Source of the DNA: JAIPDZ01 sp034522175
GTDB taxonomy: Bacteria > Desulfobacterota > DSM-4660 > Desulfatiglandales > Desulfatiglandaceae
Assembly: GCA_034522175.1 (NCBI GenBank)
Contig: JAXHLQ010000001.1
Coordinates: 744,001-808,000, forward strand
DNA length: 64,000 nt
Reading direction: 5' to 3'
Shown here: in pieces, positions 53,974 through 63,444 of the stretch
Numbering within the stretch: the first letter of the stretch is position 1
How the letters are laid out: every line of letters begins with the position of its first letter
The notes under the pieces: generated by a model
What the model saw: the letters and a program-made list of their open reading frames with translations, nothing else
Databases searched by the model: none
Told to the model about the DNA's origin: nothing
Position numbers and translations under genes: made by a program

Positions 53974-55692
53974 CTATTTCACAGCCGACGGCCGAATATA
54001 GTAGCTGTCTCCCACCGTGGCACCCAGGTAAGGCGGCGCCTTCTTGACCCCCTTCATTTCCTGGGTCAGCATGGTGCTCAGATAAACCCGGGCCAGGTTC
54101 TGCTTCTTTTCGCTTTCCGTCTGAACCGCAGTGGCAATAGGCAGGTTGTACTGAATCGGTTCACCGAGAAGGTTCTTTTTAAAGACCCGCCATGGGCCGG
54201 TAACCACCACTCTTAGGACTCTGCTCACTTCCTTGCCTTTTTCACCAGCCAGTCTTTCTTCCTCCTTTTGGAGAAACAGCTTTGCTTCCTTAGCGAGCTT
54301 TTCTGCATCCCGAGGGGCATCCTGGGCCTGCCTCGGGAATGTGGCCTTGTCGATCTTGGCATTCAGCGCCCTAGCATCCGCCGCAACCCAGGCATCAATT
54401 TCATCGTTAAAGGCCTTAACCCTGGGGTTGTCCGGATCGAACCGGGCCGCCATTTCTCCCCAGGCCTTGATCCGGGCGTGCTGCTTGAGTCGGGCGAAAT
54501 CATGAATCCCCTTTGCCGTAAGCCGCTTCATCTCCTCGGCCCTGCGAACCAGGTCGTCTGCCATAACGGTCCGGGTCTTCTCGATGTTCTCGATGCCTTT
54601 ACGCAGCTCTGTGTAGGGAAAACTGGCGCGATAGTAGGTATTCACATACCCCATCTCGTCTGCCTTTTGATCAATCTCGTCACGGGTGGTGCCGTACTTC
54701 TCTCCAAAAGCCTTCATCTGCTGTCGGATATTTGCCAGATCATTTTTTTCAAAAGCTTCGATCTGTTCGATCAGGATTTTCGCACTCCCGAGGTCGTTGT
54801 AGTAGATGACGGACCCAGTGGCTTTTTCAAATACAGGCTGGGCCTGGTCATATGTTGCCTTTAGGGCCTCCACGTCCCCGGTCGCTTCACCGGCGTTAAC
54901 CGCAGCCTTGGCCTCGGACTGGGCCACCTGTTTGGTGGCTTCAGCAATCTTCTTTTCTGCATCACTTATACCCGCCTCCAGTTCATCGAATCTGGGATAG
55001 GCCGTAACCCCCTTTTTGGCGGCTTCGGCCTTGCCGCTTTCCAGATTTTTGCGGGCGCTTTCCAAAGACTTGCTCATGTTTTTAAGCAGTTGATCCCTGT
55101 CCCATTTGGGGTTGCTTAATTTTTGGGCCGACCGATCCACCCTTTGAAGATCCCTTTCGGCCATCTCAATGGGACGCCTCGCATTGTAGGGAAGCTTAGC
55201 GGTACCCTCAGCCGTTTTCCCGACCTTCTCTTTTACCGGGGCGGGTTGGGATCCGGTCTCTCCCCGAGCAGGAGCAGGCGAAGCGGCTTCCTTTTCCGGC
55301 AAGGGTTTGGCCGCTGGTTTGGGTGCCAATTGCGTCTTTGTGCTGGAAGCGGCTGCCGTGAGGGTTCCGCCCCCCAGGTCCTTGCCCGTCCTGCGCTCCA
55401 GGTCTTTCACCAGTTTCCGGTACTTGTTCTCATAGCCCTTGATCATGGGGTTGTTGGGGTCGATCTGCTTTGCCTGGATCAGCGTCTCTCTGATCGGCTC
55501 CAAAGCGGCGATGGCCTTTTCACTTTTCCCGCTGAACATGTCCCGGTTGGCCTGACGCAGTTCCTTGTTGACCTGTTTGAGCATGTTCTTGATATCCGCT
55601 GCATCGACCGCAGCAATCAATCCTTGAAAGACACACAAGGCCATGAGGACGGTTGCAAAACATATGACACGTCGAAAGTAAGTCGCTTTCAT
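53974..55692 (-). CDS. large periplasmic coiled-coil protein of unknown function
   Basis: 572 residues from ATG 55692 (SD aaaggagaaa), giving a signal peptide ('RRVICFATVLMALCVFQGL', about 7-33). A Pro/Ala-rich linker (about 120-165, 'KPAAKPLPEKEAASPAPARG') separates an N-terminal helical segment from a long alpha-helical, charged central part (about 175-510). A C-terminal domain follows ('GKEVSRVLRVVVTGPWRVFK', 'QYNLPIATAVQTES'). There are no cysteines in the mature part and no recognised enzymatic motif. I do not recognise the family. A role in envelope binding or scaffolding is possible. Confidence 0.75.
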   Translation of the reverse strand: MKATYFRRVICFATVLMALCVFQGLIAAVDAADIKNMLKQVNKELRQANRDMFSGKSEKAIAALEPIRETLIQAKQIDPNNPMIKGYENKYRKLVKDLERRTGKDLGGGTLTAAASSTKTQLAPKPAAKPLPEKEAASPAPARGETGSQPAPVKEKVGKTAEGTAKLPYNARRPIEMAERDLQRVDRSAQKLSNPKWDRDQLLKNMSKSLESARKNLESGKAEAAKKGVTAYPRFDELEAGISDAEKKIAEATKQVAQSEAKAAVNAGEATGDVEALKATYDQAQPVFEKATGSVIYYNDLGSAKILIEQIEAFEKNDLANIRQQMKAFGEKYGTTRDEIDQKADEMGYVNTYYRASFPYTELRKGIENIEKTRTVMADDLVRRAEEMKRLTAKGIHDFARLKQHARIKAWGEMAARFDPDNPRVKAFNDEIDAWVAADARALNAKIDKATFPRQAQDAPRDAEKLAKEAKLFLQKEEERLAGEKGKEVSRVLRVVVTGPWRVFKKNLLGEPIQYNLPIATAVQTESEKKQNLARVYLSTMLTQEMKGVKKAPPYLGATVGDSYYIRPSAVK

Positions 55693-55876
55693 ACCTTTCT
55701 CCTTTAATGAAATGAATGGTCCGGGGCTGGCCGGACAGGATTTAAGAAACCGTGAAGTTGATCGGATCTGCTTTAGACTCACCATGCGAGAACGCTTCAA
55801 TAACGATTTTCATGCTGCTCACATCGCTAAAGGGACTTCGATCTCTTCAACGCGCCATGCGGCATACTGGAGGGCC

Positions 55877-56730
55877 TCACCCTTCCAGAAAATCGAGGAT
55901 GGCCCGATCCCGGGTCTCATTGGGTTGAAACACGACCATGTAGTGATTGGCGCCATCGATGGTGGCGAGCCGGGCATCGGGGATCTCCTTGAGCATACGC
56001 TCCACCACCTCCTCCGGGAGGAGGATGTCGTCGTCCGTTAGAAGGCCGTCAGTGGCCCGGAGGATCAGCGTGGGGGCCTGGATCTTGTCATAAAAATCGG
56101 CCACATTCACCTTGCCTAAGTTTTGCGCCTCCTCCTGGATATGTTCGGGCTTAGAACGGGGCCGTATCCCCCCTCCACCCCCTCCACTTCATACTGAAAA
56201 TAGGTGTCGAAGGCCCCGGACCAGGGATGGAGAAACGGGGCCTGTTTCATCATTTCAATGTATTCCTCGAACGACGGAAAGACCTTTCCCAGCCGGTCCA
56301 GGGACGGTTTGATCCCCGCAAAAACCTTGGCCATCTGTTCTTCGGAAAGCTTGCCTCCGCCGTCCACCAGAATGATCCGCTCCACCCGTTCGGGAAAAGT
56401 GGCCGCGAAAGTCAGGGAAATGAAGGCTCCCAGGGAATGGCCCATGAGCACCACCTTCTCCAGGCCCAGGTCGTCCAAGACGGCCCGGATGTCATTGATG
56501 TGATGGGCGATGGAATAGCCGGTATCGGGTTTGTCCGACAGCCCCCGGCCCCTGAGGTCCATGGCCAGGATACGGTGCGCGGGCGAGAGGGCATCGGCCA
56601 TCACGTCCCAGCAGCGGCAGTTGGCGGTGATGCCGTGTACGCACAAAATGGGCTTGCCCTCCCCTTCCCATTCCGCCAGCTGGATATGGACACCGTCTCC
56701 GGAAACTTTTTTCATGGTCGGTTCTGTCAT
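55877..56730 (-). CDS. alpha/beta-fold hydrolase; apparent frameshift
   Basis: About 285 residues in two pieces (56730 to ~56160, then to 55877). One base in G4 at 56158-56161 restores 'SKPEHIQEEAQNLGKVNVAD'. Catalytic triad: Ser in the nucleophile elbow 'LMGHSLGAF', Asp in the C-terminal piece around 'ILRATDGLLTDDD', and His in 'IDGANHYMV'. The oxyanion region is 'VHGITANCRCW'. Serine hydrolase of the esterase/epoxide hydrolase/lactonase type, cytosolic. ATG 56730 follows an SD (aaagggaggg); a GTG one codon earlier is equally placed. Confidence 0.85.
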
Positions 56731-57042
56731 CACAAAAATCCCTCCCTTTTAGGTAGGTTTCATCGATAAGAGCAAAAAGACTGACGAGGATTTAGAAAGC
56801 TGAGCAGAATATCTCCAAATTATAGGAAAAATTGGGACCACAGTCATCTAAAAAAAGGTGGCATAATCAGAAAACTGAGGTATAATGGGTGTTATCTCAG
56901 AATCAAAATACCCTTCTGAGGAGGATTTCCCTCATCCAAGGCAGATTAAACGCCCGATCGTTACCATTATTCTATTGGTTATCAAATAGACGATGGAATC
57001 GCAACCCACAATCTCAACCTTAAGCCTAGAAAGGAGAAGAGA
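56731..57042. other. 312-bp divergent intergenic region
   Basis: No ORF. A TATAAT at 56881-56886 lies within an inverted repeat (CTGAGGTATAA / TTATCTCAG), which could be a regulated promoter for the plus-strand hydrolase gene. No matching -35 was recognised. Confidence 0.35.
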
Positions 57043-58284
57043 ATGACAACTAAATGTAAAAAACGTTGGTATGTTTGGGCCTTAATCGTAATTTTTTGTC
57101 TATGTCTAACGGCTACAGTTCATGGTGAACCCATAACCCGTTTGTCTGGAGTACCTTCTCTTGCGTCATTAAAGAAGTTTTATCATGTCCCCAATTTCAG
57201 GATCGGCGGGGAATATGAATTCGGAAATGAAGCAGCTTATGAGTTTGGGGGAAAAGGCGGAGTAACCCTCGAATCCCTGGGCCAAGAGCCGCTCCGGGTG
57301 GCGTACATTGCCGTGGGAACCCCCAAGCGGAATGAAAACGGAGAAATTGTCAACGCCGTAGTCATAAGCCCCTACTATTCGGGGGGCTCCACATTTAACT
57401 ATTTCTTTTGGTACGATGGCCAGAAGGGAAACGCCTTTTGCAGAGGCCCTGTTGTCGGCCCGGGCAAATTGATTGACACCAACAAATACTATGTCGTTTT
57501 TGTGGATAGTCTGGGACTCTGGGGTGCGAGCAAGCCCAGTGACGGATTGGGGATGAAATTCCCCCAATACTCCAATCTGGATTATGTGCAAGCCAATTAC
57601 CGACTGCTCAAAGATGAACTCAAAGTGGCCAAGGTGAAGCTGGCCACCGGGGTGTCCATGGGGGCAATTCAGAGTTATATATGGGCGGTGCTACATCCCG
57701 ACTATGTGGAGGCGATCATGCCTGTGGGCGGGATCACCGCCATGGACCCGGTGGCGAGATGGCTCTTCCAAAATATGACCGCTGCCATGAAGAGCGACCC
57801 TGCGTGGCGGAACACTAAGGGCGATTATTACCATTTATCCAAAGAAAAACACCCCAACAAGGGAATGATGTTCGGATGGTCCATTTTGGGCCAAACAGGT
57901 CTTAGTTTTGATTTCAGGAATAAACAGAGTTGGGACGTCGTCAAAAAAGATGTGTTTTATTGGACCCCTCAAGGAGACGAAGGAGCGAAGCTACTTAAGA
58001 AAGCGGAAGATTACGACGTGAATGACCTCATTTATAGAAATCGAGCCGGAGACACCTATGATATCAATGATCAACTCCATCGGATAAAGGCCAAGGCCTT
58101 AATTATTCATGTGGAAAACGACCAATGGCTAAGATATGAAATGGCCAAGGAAGCCGCCAAAAAAATAAAAGGCGCAAAGCTGGTCGGATTCGAAAGCCCT
58201 CTTGCCCATTACGCCGTTTTCCGCGGTCCGAATATGGTGATGATTGATGTGATTGACTTTATGAAGCAGATAGAAAAGAAGTAA
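57043..58284 (+). CDS. secreted alpha/beta hydrolase, MetX-like fold
   Basis: 413 residues with SD gaaaggaga and a signal peptide ('RWYVWALIVIFCLCLTATVHG', about 8-29). The arrangement resembles homoserine O-acetyltransferase (MetX) and related hydrolases: nucleophile Ser in 'LATGVSMGAIQSYIWA', acid in 'HVENDQWLRYEMAKEA' and His in 'PLAHYAVFRG'. The long N-terminal 'RVAYIAVGTPKRNENGEIVN' matches that family. MetX enzymes are cytosolic, so an exported copy is more likely an esterase or hydrolase than a methionine enzyme. Base composition is lower in GC than its neighbours. Confidence 0.8.
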   Translation: MTTKCKKRWYVWALIVIFCLCLTATVHGEPITRLSGVPSLASLKKFYHVPNFRIGGEYEFGNEAAYEFGGKGGVTLESLGQEPLRVAYIAVGTPKRNENGEIVNAVVISPYYSGGSTFNYFFWYDGQKGNAFCRGPVVGPGKLIDTNKYYVVFVDSLGLWGASKPSDGLGMKFPQYSNLDYVQANYRLLKDELKVAKVKLATGVSMGAIQSYIWAVLHPDYVEAIMPVGGITAMDPVARWLFQNMTAAMKSDPAWRNTKGDYYHLSKEKHPNKGMMFGWSILGQTGLSFDFRNKQSWDVVKKDVFYWTPQGDEGAKLLKKAEDYDVNDLIYRNRAGDTYDINDQLHRIKAKALIIHVENDQWLRYEMAKEAAKKIKGAKLVGFESPLAHYAVFRGPNMVMIDVIDFMKQIEKK

Positions 58285-58340
58285 ACTTCATATGGCCCGG
58301 CAAGTATCATTGGCATACAAGCAATGATCGCCTTTCTTAC

Positions 58341-58368
58341 CCCTGGAGTTGATATATCAACTCCAGGG
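58341..58368. terminator. 28-bp perfect palindrome after the hydrolase gene
   Basis: Each half is CCCTGGAGTTGATA, with no loop between the halves. It lies 57 bp after the hydrolase stop and could form a cruciform or RNA stem. A weak T content on both sides makes a terminator plausible, but a dimeric-protein operator is also possible. Confidence 0.5.
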
Positions 58369-58551
58369 ATTATATGTAGGGGTATGATAATTCTTGTCAC
58401 TAACAGTATCCCTCAATTAAAATAGACCTTTGAAGAATCTTCGCCTCAAGAAAAATCCCACCGCCGAATACCCATGATTTTCCTTGCACCACGCTTTTGA
58501 AGCCGATACCCTTCACACAATCGATTTGAAGGAAAAACAGGATAGAGGCAT

Positions 58552-59961
58552 ATGGAACAAAACGAGCAACTGATTCGACAATTGGACACCCTGTTTAACC
58601 CCCGATCCCTGGCCATTGTGGGGATCCCGAGGGGGCTTAAGACCGGAAAGCTTTTTTTGCTGGCCCTCAGGGATACCGGCTACGCCGGCCGCATCTATCC
58701 GGTGCACCCCGAAGCAGCGGAAATCGAAAGCCTCAAGGCCTATCCAGATATTGCCGCCATTCCAGAGGCCGTGGATCTCGCCATCGTCGTGGTCCCCCAG
58801 CATCGGAGCATCCCCGTGGTCCGGGCCTGTGCAGCCAAGGGGGTGAAAGGCGTGGTCCTGTTCACAGCCGGGTTCAAAGAGACCGATTCTCCCGAGGGAT
58901 GGGCCCATGAGGCGGAGCTGACGGACATCGCCCGCAACAGCCATATGCGGATCATGGGCCCAAACTGTATGGGCGTCTATTGCCCCAAATCAGGGGTATC
59001 CAACTTCCCCGAACTATCCCGGGAGCCGGGTCCCGTGGGCGTCATCTCCCACAGCGGATCGTTGACCAACATTCTGGGGAGGATGGGATCCCGGCGCGGC
59101 ATCCGCTTCAGCAAAGTGGTCAGTCTTGGAAACGAGTGCGATCTGCACAGTGCGGAGTTAATGACCTACCTGGGCCAGGATGCGGACACCGGGGTGATCG
59201 GGGCCTATCTCGAAGGGATCAAGGACGGTCCGGGCTTTTTGAGGGCATTGAGGGCGGCCACCCGGGAGAAACCCGTGGTGCTGTGGAAACTGGGCCTGAC
59301 ACCTGAAGGGTCCAGGGCAGCCGCGTCCCACACCGGCGCACTGGCCGGATCGGGGGATATCTGGGCGGGAGTGGTCGCTCAGGGCGGCGCTGTCCCCGTC
59401 AGCGGATTTGATGCCTGGGTGGACGCTCTGATGGGGTTTGCCCTCCTCCCCCGCGTCATCGGGAACCGGATCGCCATTATCTCAGGCCCCGGGGGTTTGG
59501 CCGTCTCAGCCGCCGAGGCCTGCGGACAATCGGGGTTGAAGATGGCCGAACTTTCAGACAAAACGCGTGCCGGTCTGGCCCGAATGGTCCCCCCCACCGG
59601 GACCAGCCTTCGAAATCCAGTGGACGTGGGCTTCACCGCTTACTTGGATGTCGGCATCTATGCGGACGTGGCACGGGCCGTGGCCGCGGATTCGGGTGTC
59701 GACGCGCTCATGGTGGTGGGCGTCGGTTCCAGTCCTGAGACCAACGCCATGTACGTGGAAGCCATGATCGACGCCCAAAAGACATCGGGAAAGCCGTTTC
59801 TGATGATCAACATCCCCGGGTTCGATGCGGAACTGGCCGCCGAGTTCTGCCGGAGCGGTCTGCCGTTTTTCGACTCGGCGGAACGGGCCGCGGTCACCTA
59901 CGCCCGGGTGAAGACCTATTATCAGTGGCGTGAGGCCCTGCCCACTGAGAGTGGAGCGTGA
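58552..59961 (+). CDS. NDP-forming acyl-CoA synthetase, alpha subunit
   Basis: 469 residues. CoA-binding Rossmann domain at the N-terminus ('LFNPRSLAIVGIPRG', 'AIVVVPQHRSIPVVRACAAK') followed by two succinyl-CoA-synthetase-like domains. The phospho-histidine segment is 'GVISHSGSLTNILGRMGSRR', and the second ligase domain is 'NRIAIISGPGGLAVSAAEAC'. It converts an acyl-CoA, phosphate and NDP to acid, CoA and NTP together with a beta subunit (ATP-grasp) not present in this window. Such enzymes conserve energy in anaerobic acid metabolism. The SD is weak (aggat before ATG). Confidence 0.88.
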   Translation: MEQNEQLIRQLDTLFNPRSLAIVGIPRGLKTGKLFLLALRDTGYAGRIYPVHPEAAEIESLKAYPDIAAIPEAVDLAIVVVPQHRSIPVVRACAAKGVKGVVLFTAGFKETDSPEGWAHEAELTDIARNSHMRIMGPNCMGVYCPKSGVSNFPELSREPGPVGVISHSGSLTNILGRMGSRRGIRFSKVVSLGNECDLHSAELMTYLGQDADTGVIGAYLEGIKDGPGFLRALRAATREKPVVLWKLGLTPEGSRAAASHTGALAGSGDIWAGVVAQGGAVPVSGFDAWVDALMGFALLPRVIGNRIAIISGPGGLAVSAAEACGQSGLKMAELSDKTRAGLARMVPPTGTSLRNPVDVGFTAYLDVGIYADVARAVAADSGVDALMVVGVGSSPETNAMYVEAMIDAQKTSGKPFLMINIPGFDAELAAEFCRSGLPFFDSAERAAVTYARVKTYYQWREALPTESGA

Positions 59962-60220
59962 TCCGGATCGCCTATCATCCCAGGACGGGTTCCGAAGGGG
60001 ACGCCATGGAACGGGAAAATTTCGCCTTGCCTGAAAATATTGATTACGGCGGATGAGTGGAATGGCTCGCAGATTCAGCCAGGGGCGGGTATTGGCGTTG
60101 CGCTGGTCAAGGGGGTCTAAATGATGTATAAAGGAGGCTGTTCCGGTACGTGGGACAATAGGGGTTCATGTCCGCGAATGGGTAAGACCCGAATCTTTCC
60201 ATACCAGGGAGGCCGCGACA
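59962..60220. other. intergenic region with possible gene remnant
   Basis: Short open stretches ending at 60055 ('ENFALPENIDYGG') and 60120 ('GAGIGVALVKGV') look faintly protein-like, but neither has a start or a recognisable family. Otherwise nothing was recognised. Confidence 0.25.
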
Positions 60221-61687
60221 ATGAAATCGGTTCCGGACATTCGAGTGAAAAAGGCCAATGAAGCGCCGGTCAACCAGAAAGGCGAATTCGTTCTGTACTG
60301 GATGATCGCCTGTCGACGGACCTCGTGGAACTACGGCCTGGACCGGGCCGTGGCGTGGGCCGCGGAACTGAATAAGCCGCTGGTGATCCTCGAGGCCCTG
60401 AGAACCGGCTACTTATGGGTTAGTGACCGTCTCCACGCATTTATCCTCAACGGAATGGCTGAGAACGCCAGAAGTCTGGCAGATGGCCCGGTGACCTACT
60501 ATCCCTACGTGGAGATGAAAACAGACGCCGGGAAGGGGCTGCTCCAGGCCCTGGCCGATAAGGCGTGTGTGGTGGTCACGGACGATTTTCCGGCTTTTTT
60601 TCTCCCCCGAATGACGGCATCCATTGCCCCGAGGCTCCCGGTATTGATGGAAAAGGTGGATGCCAACGGCCTGCTGCCCATGCGGACGGCGGATCGCGTA
60701 TTCCCGACGGCCTACGCATTCCGACGCTTTTTACAGAAGCATCTCCCCGCGCATCTCGTAGAACATCCGAAACAGGCGCCGTTTAACGGAGTCCGGTTAA
60801 AACGTCTCAAAACACTGCCGAAGGAGATATTGAACCGCTGGCCCATGGCCACGGATGACGTACTGGAGCCGAACCCGGGCACCCTGAGCGGGTTTCCCAT
60901 TGATCATACCGTGGACATCACCGAAACGCGGGGCGGACCGGCTGAAGCCCTGGTCCTCTTGGAAGAGTTTATCGAAAGCAAACTCTCCGATTATGAGGAA
61001 CTGAAGAACCAGCCTGAAGCAGATGCCACCAGCCGCCTGTCGCCTTACCTTCACTTCGGTCACATATCCGCCCATCAGATCTTCCAGAAGATCATCGAAA
61101 AGGAAGAATGGTTCTTCGACCGGCTGGCGCCCACCGCCAAAGGCAACCGGAGCGGCTGGTGGGGGATGAGCGCATCGGCTGAAGCCTTTCTGGACCAGCT
61201 GATCACCTGGCGGGAGCTGGGATTCAACATGTGCCGGCAACGGACGGACTACGATCAGTACCATTCGCTTCCGGACTGGGCCAAAAACACCCTGAAGGCC
61301 CATGAGCCGGACCCAAGGGAATATGTCTATAGCCTCGAGGAATTTGAACAGGCCCGGACCCACGACCGGCTCTGGAACGCGGCCCAGATGGAACTCATCA
61401 CCGAAGGCCGGATTCACAATTACCTTCGCATGTTGTGGGGCAAGAAGATCTTCGAATGGTCCGAGACGCCCAAGGATGCACTAAATGTGATGATCGAATT
61501 GAATAACAAATACGCTTTGGACGGCCGGGACCCCAACTCCTACAGCGGCATCTTCTGGTGCCTCGGCCGGTACGACCGGGCCTGGGGGCCTGAGCGACGG
61601 ATCTTCGGCAAAATACGCTACATGACCTCCAAAAACACCGCCCGTAAAGTGGACGTCCGGTATTATATGGAAAAGTATGCACCGTAA
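60221..61687 (+). CDS. phr: class II-like deoxyribodipyrimidine photolyase
   Basis: 488 residues. FAD-dependent, light-driven repair of cyclobutane pyrimidine dimers. The C-terminal FAD-binding and DNA-binding signatures are clear: 'ATSRLSPYLHFGHISAHQIF', 'QLITWRELGFNMC', and 'LDGRDPNSYSGIFWCLGRYD' with 'IFGKIRYM', the class II ending. The N-terminal antenna domain ('WMIACRRTSWNYGLDRAVAWA') is normal. The start is 10 bp after gggaggc. It is monocistronic. Its presence implies exposure to light, or recent acquisition, in what otherwise looks like an anaerobe. Confidence 0.92.
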   Translation: MKSVPDIRVKKANEAPVNQKGEFVLYWMIACRRTSWNYGLDRAVAWAAELNKPLVILEALRTGYLWVSDRLHAFILNGMAENARSLADGPVTYYPYVEMKTDAGKGLLQALADKACVVVTDDFPAFFLPRMTASIAPRLPVLMEKVDANGLLPMRTADRVFPTAYAFRRFLQKHLPAHLVEHPKQAPFNGVRLKRLKTLPKEILNRWPMATDDVLEPNPGTLSGFPIDHTVDITETRGGPAEALVLLEEFIESKLSDYEELKNQPEADATSRLSPYLHFGHISAHQIFQKIIEKEEWFFDRLAPTAKGNRSGWWGMSASAEAFLDQLITWRELGFNMCRQRTDYDQYHSLPDWAKNTLKAHEPDPREYVYSLEEFEQARTHDRLWNAAQMELITEGRIHNYLRMLWGKKIFEWSETPKDALNVMIELNNKYALDGRDPNSYSGIFWCLGRYDRAWGPERRIFGKIRYMTSKNTARKVDVRYYMEKYAP

Positions 61688-61741
61688 GTGAAAACAAGCT
61701 CATTCGGATCGGGAAGCGCGCACAAGTAGAGTGGGGGTCTG

Positions 61742-62487
61742 ATGAAGGCACGCCTGTTGTATCTCTTATTCCTGTTACTGGTTTTCGGAACCGGAGAAGC
61801 ATCAGCCCAAAGAACCGTCTCTTTGGCCACCACTGAATGGGAACCCTATGTGGGGAGAAGCTTCAAGACTATGGGTTCACCTCTGAGATCATCAAAGCGG
61901 CTTTCAACCGGATGGGATATGACGTCCGGTTTGCGTTCATGCCCCCCAAGCGGGTCATGATGCAGGTGGAAGCCGGGGAATTTGACGCCGGCTACCCCGC
62001 CTACTATTCGGATGATCGGGGGGACCGGTTTTATTATTCAGCGCCATTTGCCGAGAGTGTTGTCGGGTTTTACAAGAGAAAAGACACAGAAATACACTAT
62101 GACACCCTTCGCGATCTGACGCCCTACAAAATCGGCACCTGCCTCGGCTTTGCGTACCCGGATGAATTCACTGAGGCCGATTACCTGCAAAAAGAGATCG
62201 CCAGAAACGAGTCGCTGAATCTGAGGAAGCTATTGAACGGGCGGATCGATCTGTTCATTACGGATCGGGCCGCGGCACAGGCCGCCATCAATCGATCTGT
62301 TCCTGAAGGGAAGAATGTGCTGGAATTCATGGATCCGCCCCTCGAAGTGAGAAAACTCCACCTGATATTCGGCAAACACGACGGCAGCAAAAAGCTGCTG
62401 AAGGACTTTGATAAAGGCCTTCAGATGATCCTTGAGGATGGCACCATGAAGAATATCCTCAAAAAACATGGGATGGAGCACAATTAA
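61742..62487 (+). CDS. periplasmic amino-acid-type binding protein (SBP family 3); apparent frameshift
   Basis: About 248 residues from two frames joined at G4 (61852-61855). One added base restores 'TEWEPYVGEKLQDYGFTSEI'. Signal peptide 'LLYLLFLLLVFGTGEASA' (about 4-22). Family segments: 'SEIIKAAFNRMGYDVRFAFM', 'FDAGYPAYYSDDRGDRFYYS' and 'KLLNGRIDLFITDRAAAQAA'. No permease or ATPase gene is nearby, so it may be a sensor or an orphan receptor. The PAS gene follows 26 bp downstream. Confidence 0.82.
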
Positions 62488-62513
62488 CAAGAAGATAAAA
62501 GAGGTAAAGAGCG

Positions 62514-62906
62514 GTGATCAAAATGCCGGAGCAGAAGGATAGCCGGGAACAGGAGCATCTCATAAGACTTGGAAAGAAAGATACGGATGTGGCGATAACT
62601 ATCATTGATCCACAGGGCATACTCCTTTATTATAACAAGGAAGCGGCTCGCACCCTGGATCGAAAACCCGAATATATAGGCAAAGACGTCCATTCACATC
62701 ATAAGAAGGTCGATTCCAACAGAAAACTGATGTTTATGCTCCAGGAGTTCAAACATGGACGGAAGGAGCCTTTTCGTTATCAGGCGAAACCCTATGGAGA
62801 ACCCATCGAAGTGACGCTGTCACCCATTTTGGAAAAAGGCAAATTTATCGGATGCACACAGTCCGTGGTCCTCAAGAATGATATTGACTCGGAGAAACAG
62901 GCATGA
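62514..62906 (+). CDS. single PAS-domain protein
   Basis: 130 residues; GTG 62514 or ATG 62523. The PAS core runs 'VAITIIDPQGILLYYNKEAA' to 'EVTLSPILEKGKFIGCTQSV'. 'GKDVHSHHKKVDSNRKLMFM' carries a His cluster (HSHH) that could bind haem or a metal. No output domain is present, so it must act through a partner. It lies in one run with the binding-protein and cupin genes. Confidence 0.75.
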   Translation: MIKMPEQKDSREQEHLIRLGKKDTDVAITIIDPQGILLYYNKEAARTLDRKPEYIGKDVHSHHKKVDSNRKLMFMLQEFKHGRKEPFRYQAKPYGEPIEVTLSPILEKGKFIGCTQSVVLKNDIDSEKQA

Positions 62907-62975
62907 GGGTGATCACACAGTTGTAAAGCAGACATTGACGGATTGCCGGTTGAAATAGGCCGTAAGGAGGAGGAA

Positions 62976-63284
62976 ATGGCATTTTGGAACCTGAATAATT
63001 TATCTCTGAAAGCATTCCGACCGGGCATTATGAGTGCTGCAGAAGACGGCAAAGACCTGATCATGGTCTGTATGGAAATCGCTCCTGAAATGGAAGACAC
63101 GGGACACGCCCATGCCTTCGATCAGTGCGGGTGGGTGGTGGAGGGTCGGATAGAGATGTTCATCGGGGAAGAACAGAAGCTACTTAACGCCAATGAGGCC
63201 TATTTTATTCCTTCAGGGGTGCAGCATGGATGGAAGACGTTTGATCGGCCGGTAAGGCTCATGGACGTTTCATTAAAGGCATGA
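62976..63284 (+). CDS. cupin-domain protein
   Basis: 102 residues from ATG 62976 after a strong SD (aaggaggagg); a Met 11 codons upstream is less favoured. Small cupin beta-barrel: motif 1 'GHAHAFDQCGWVVEGRIEMF' and motif 2 'NEAYFIPSGVQHGW' supply metal ligands (His, His, Asp/Gln, His). Function is unknown; many relatives are sensors or sugar-modifying enzymes. Confidence 0.85.
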   Translation: MAFWNLNNLSLKAFRPGIMSAAEDGKDLIMVCMEIAPEMEDTGHAHAFDQCGWVVEGRIEMFIGEEQKLLNANEAYFIPSGVQHGWKTFDRPVRLMDVSLKA

Positions 63285-63444
63285 TGTTGGCGGACCATTT
63301 TAACTTGACCATCTCCCATGTCATTATATACTTGAATATCCTGTCCGGGGCGAGCCTTTTTTGATATCTGTGAGCGCTTCAGGACATCGCTTCCGGACGC
63401 ATAAACCGAGTACCTGAAAAGAACGGAATGAAAGGAGGATTCAT

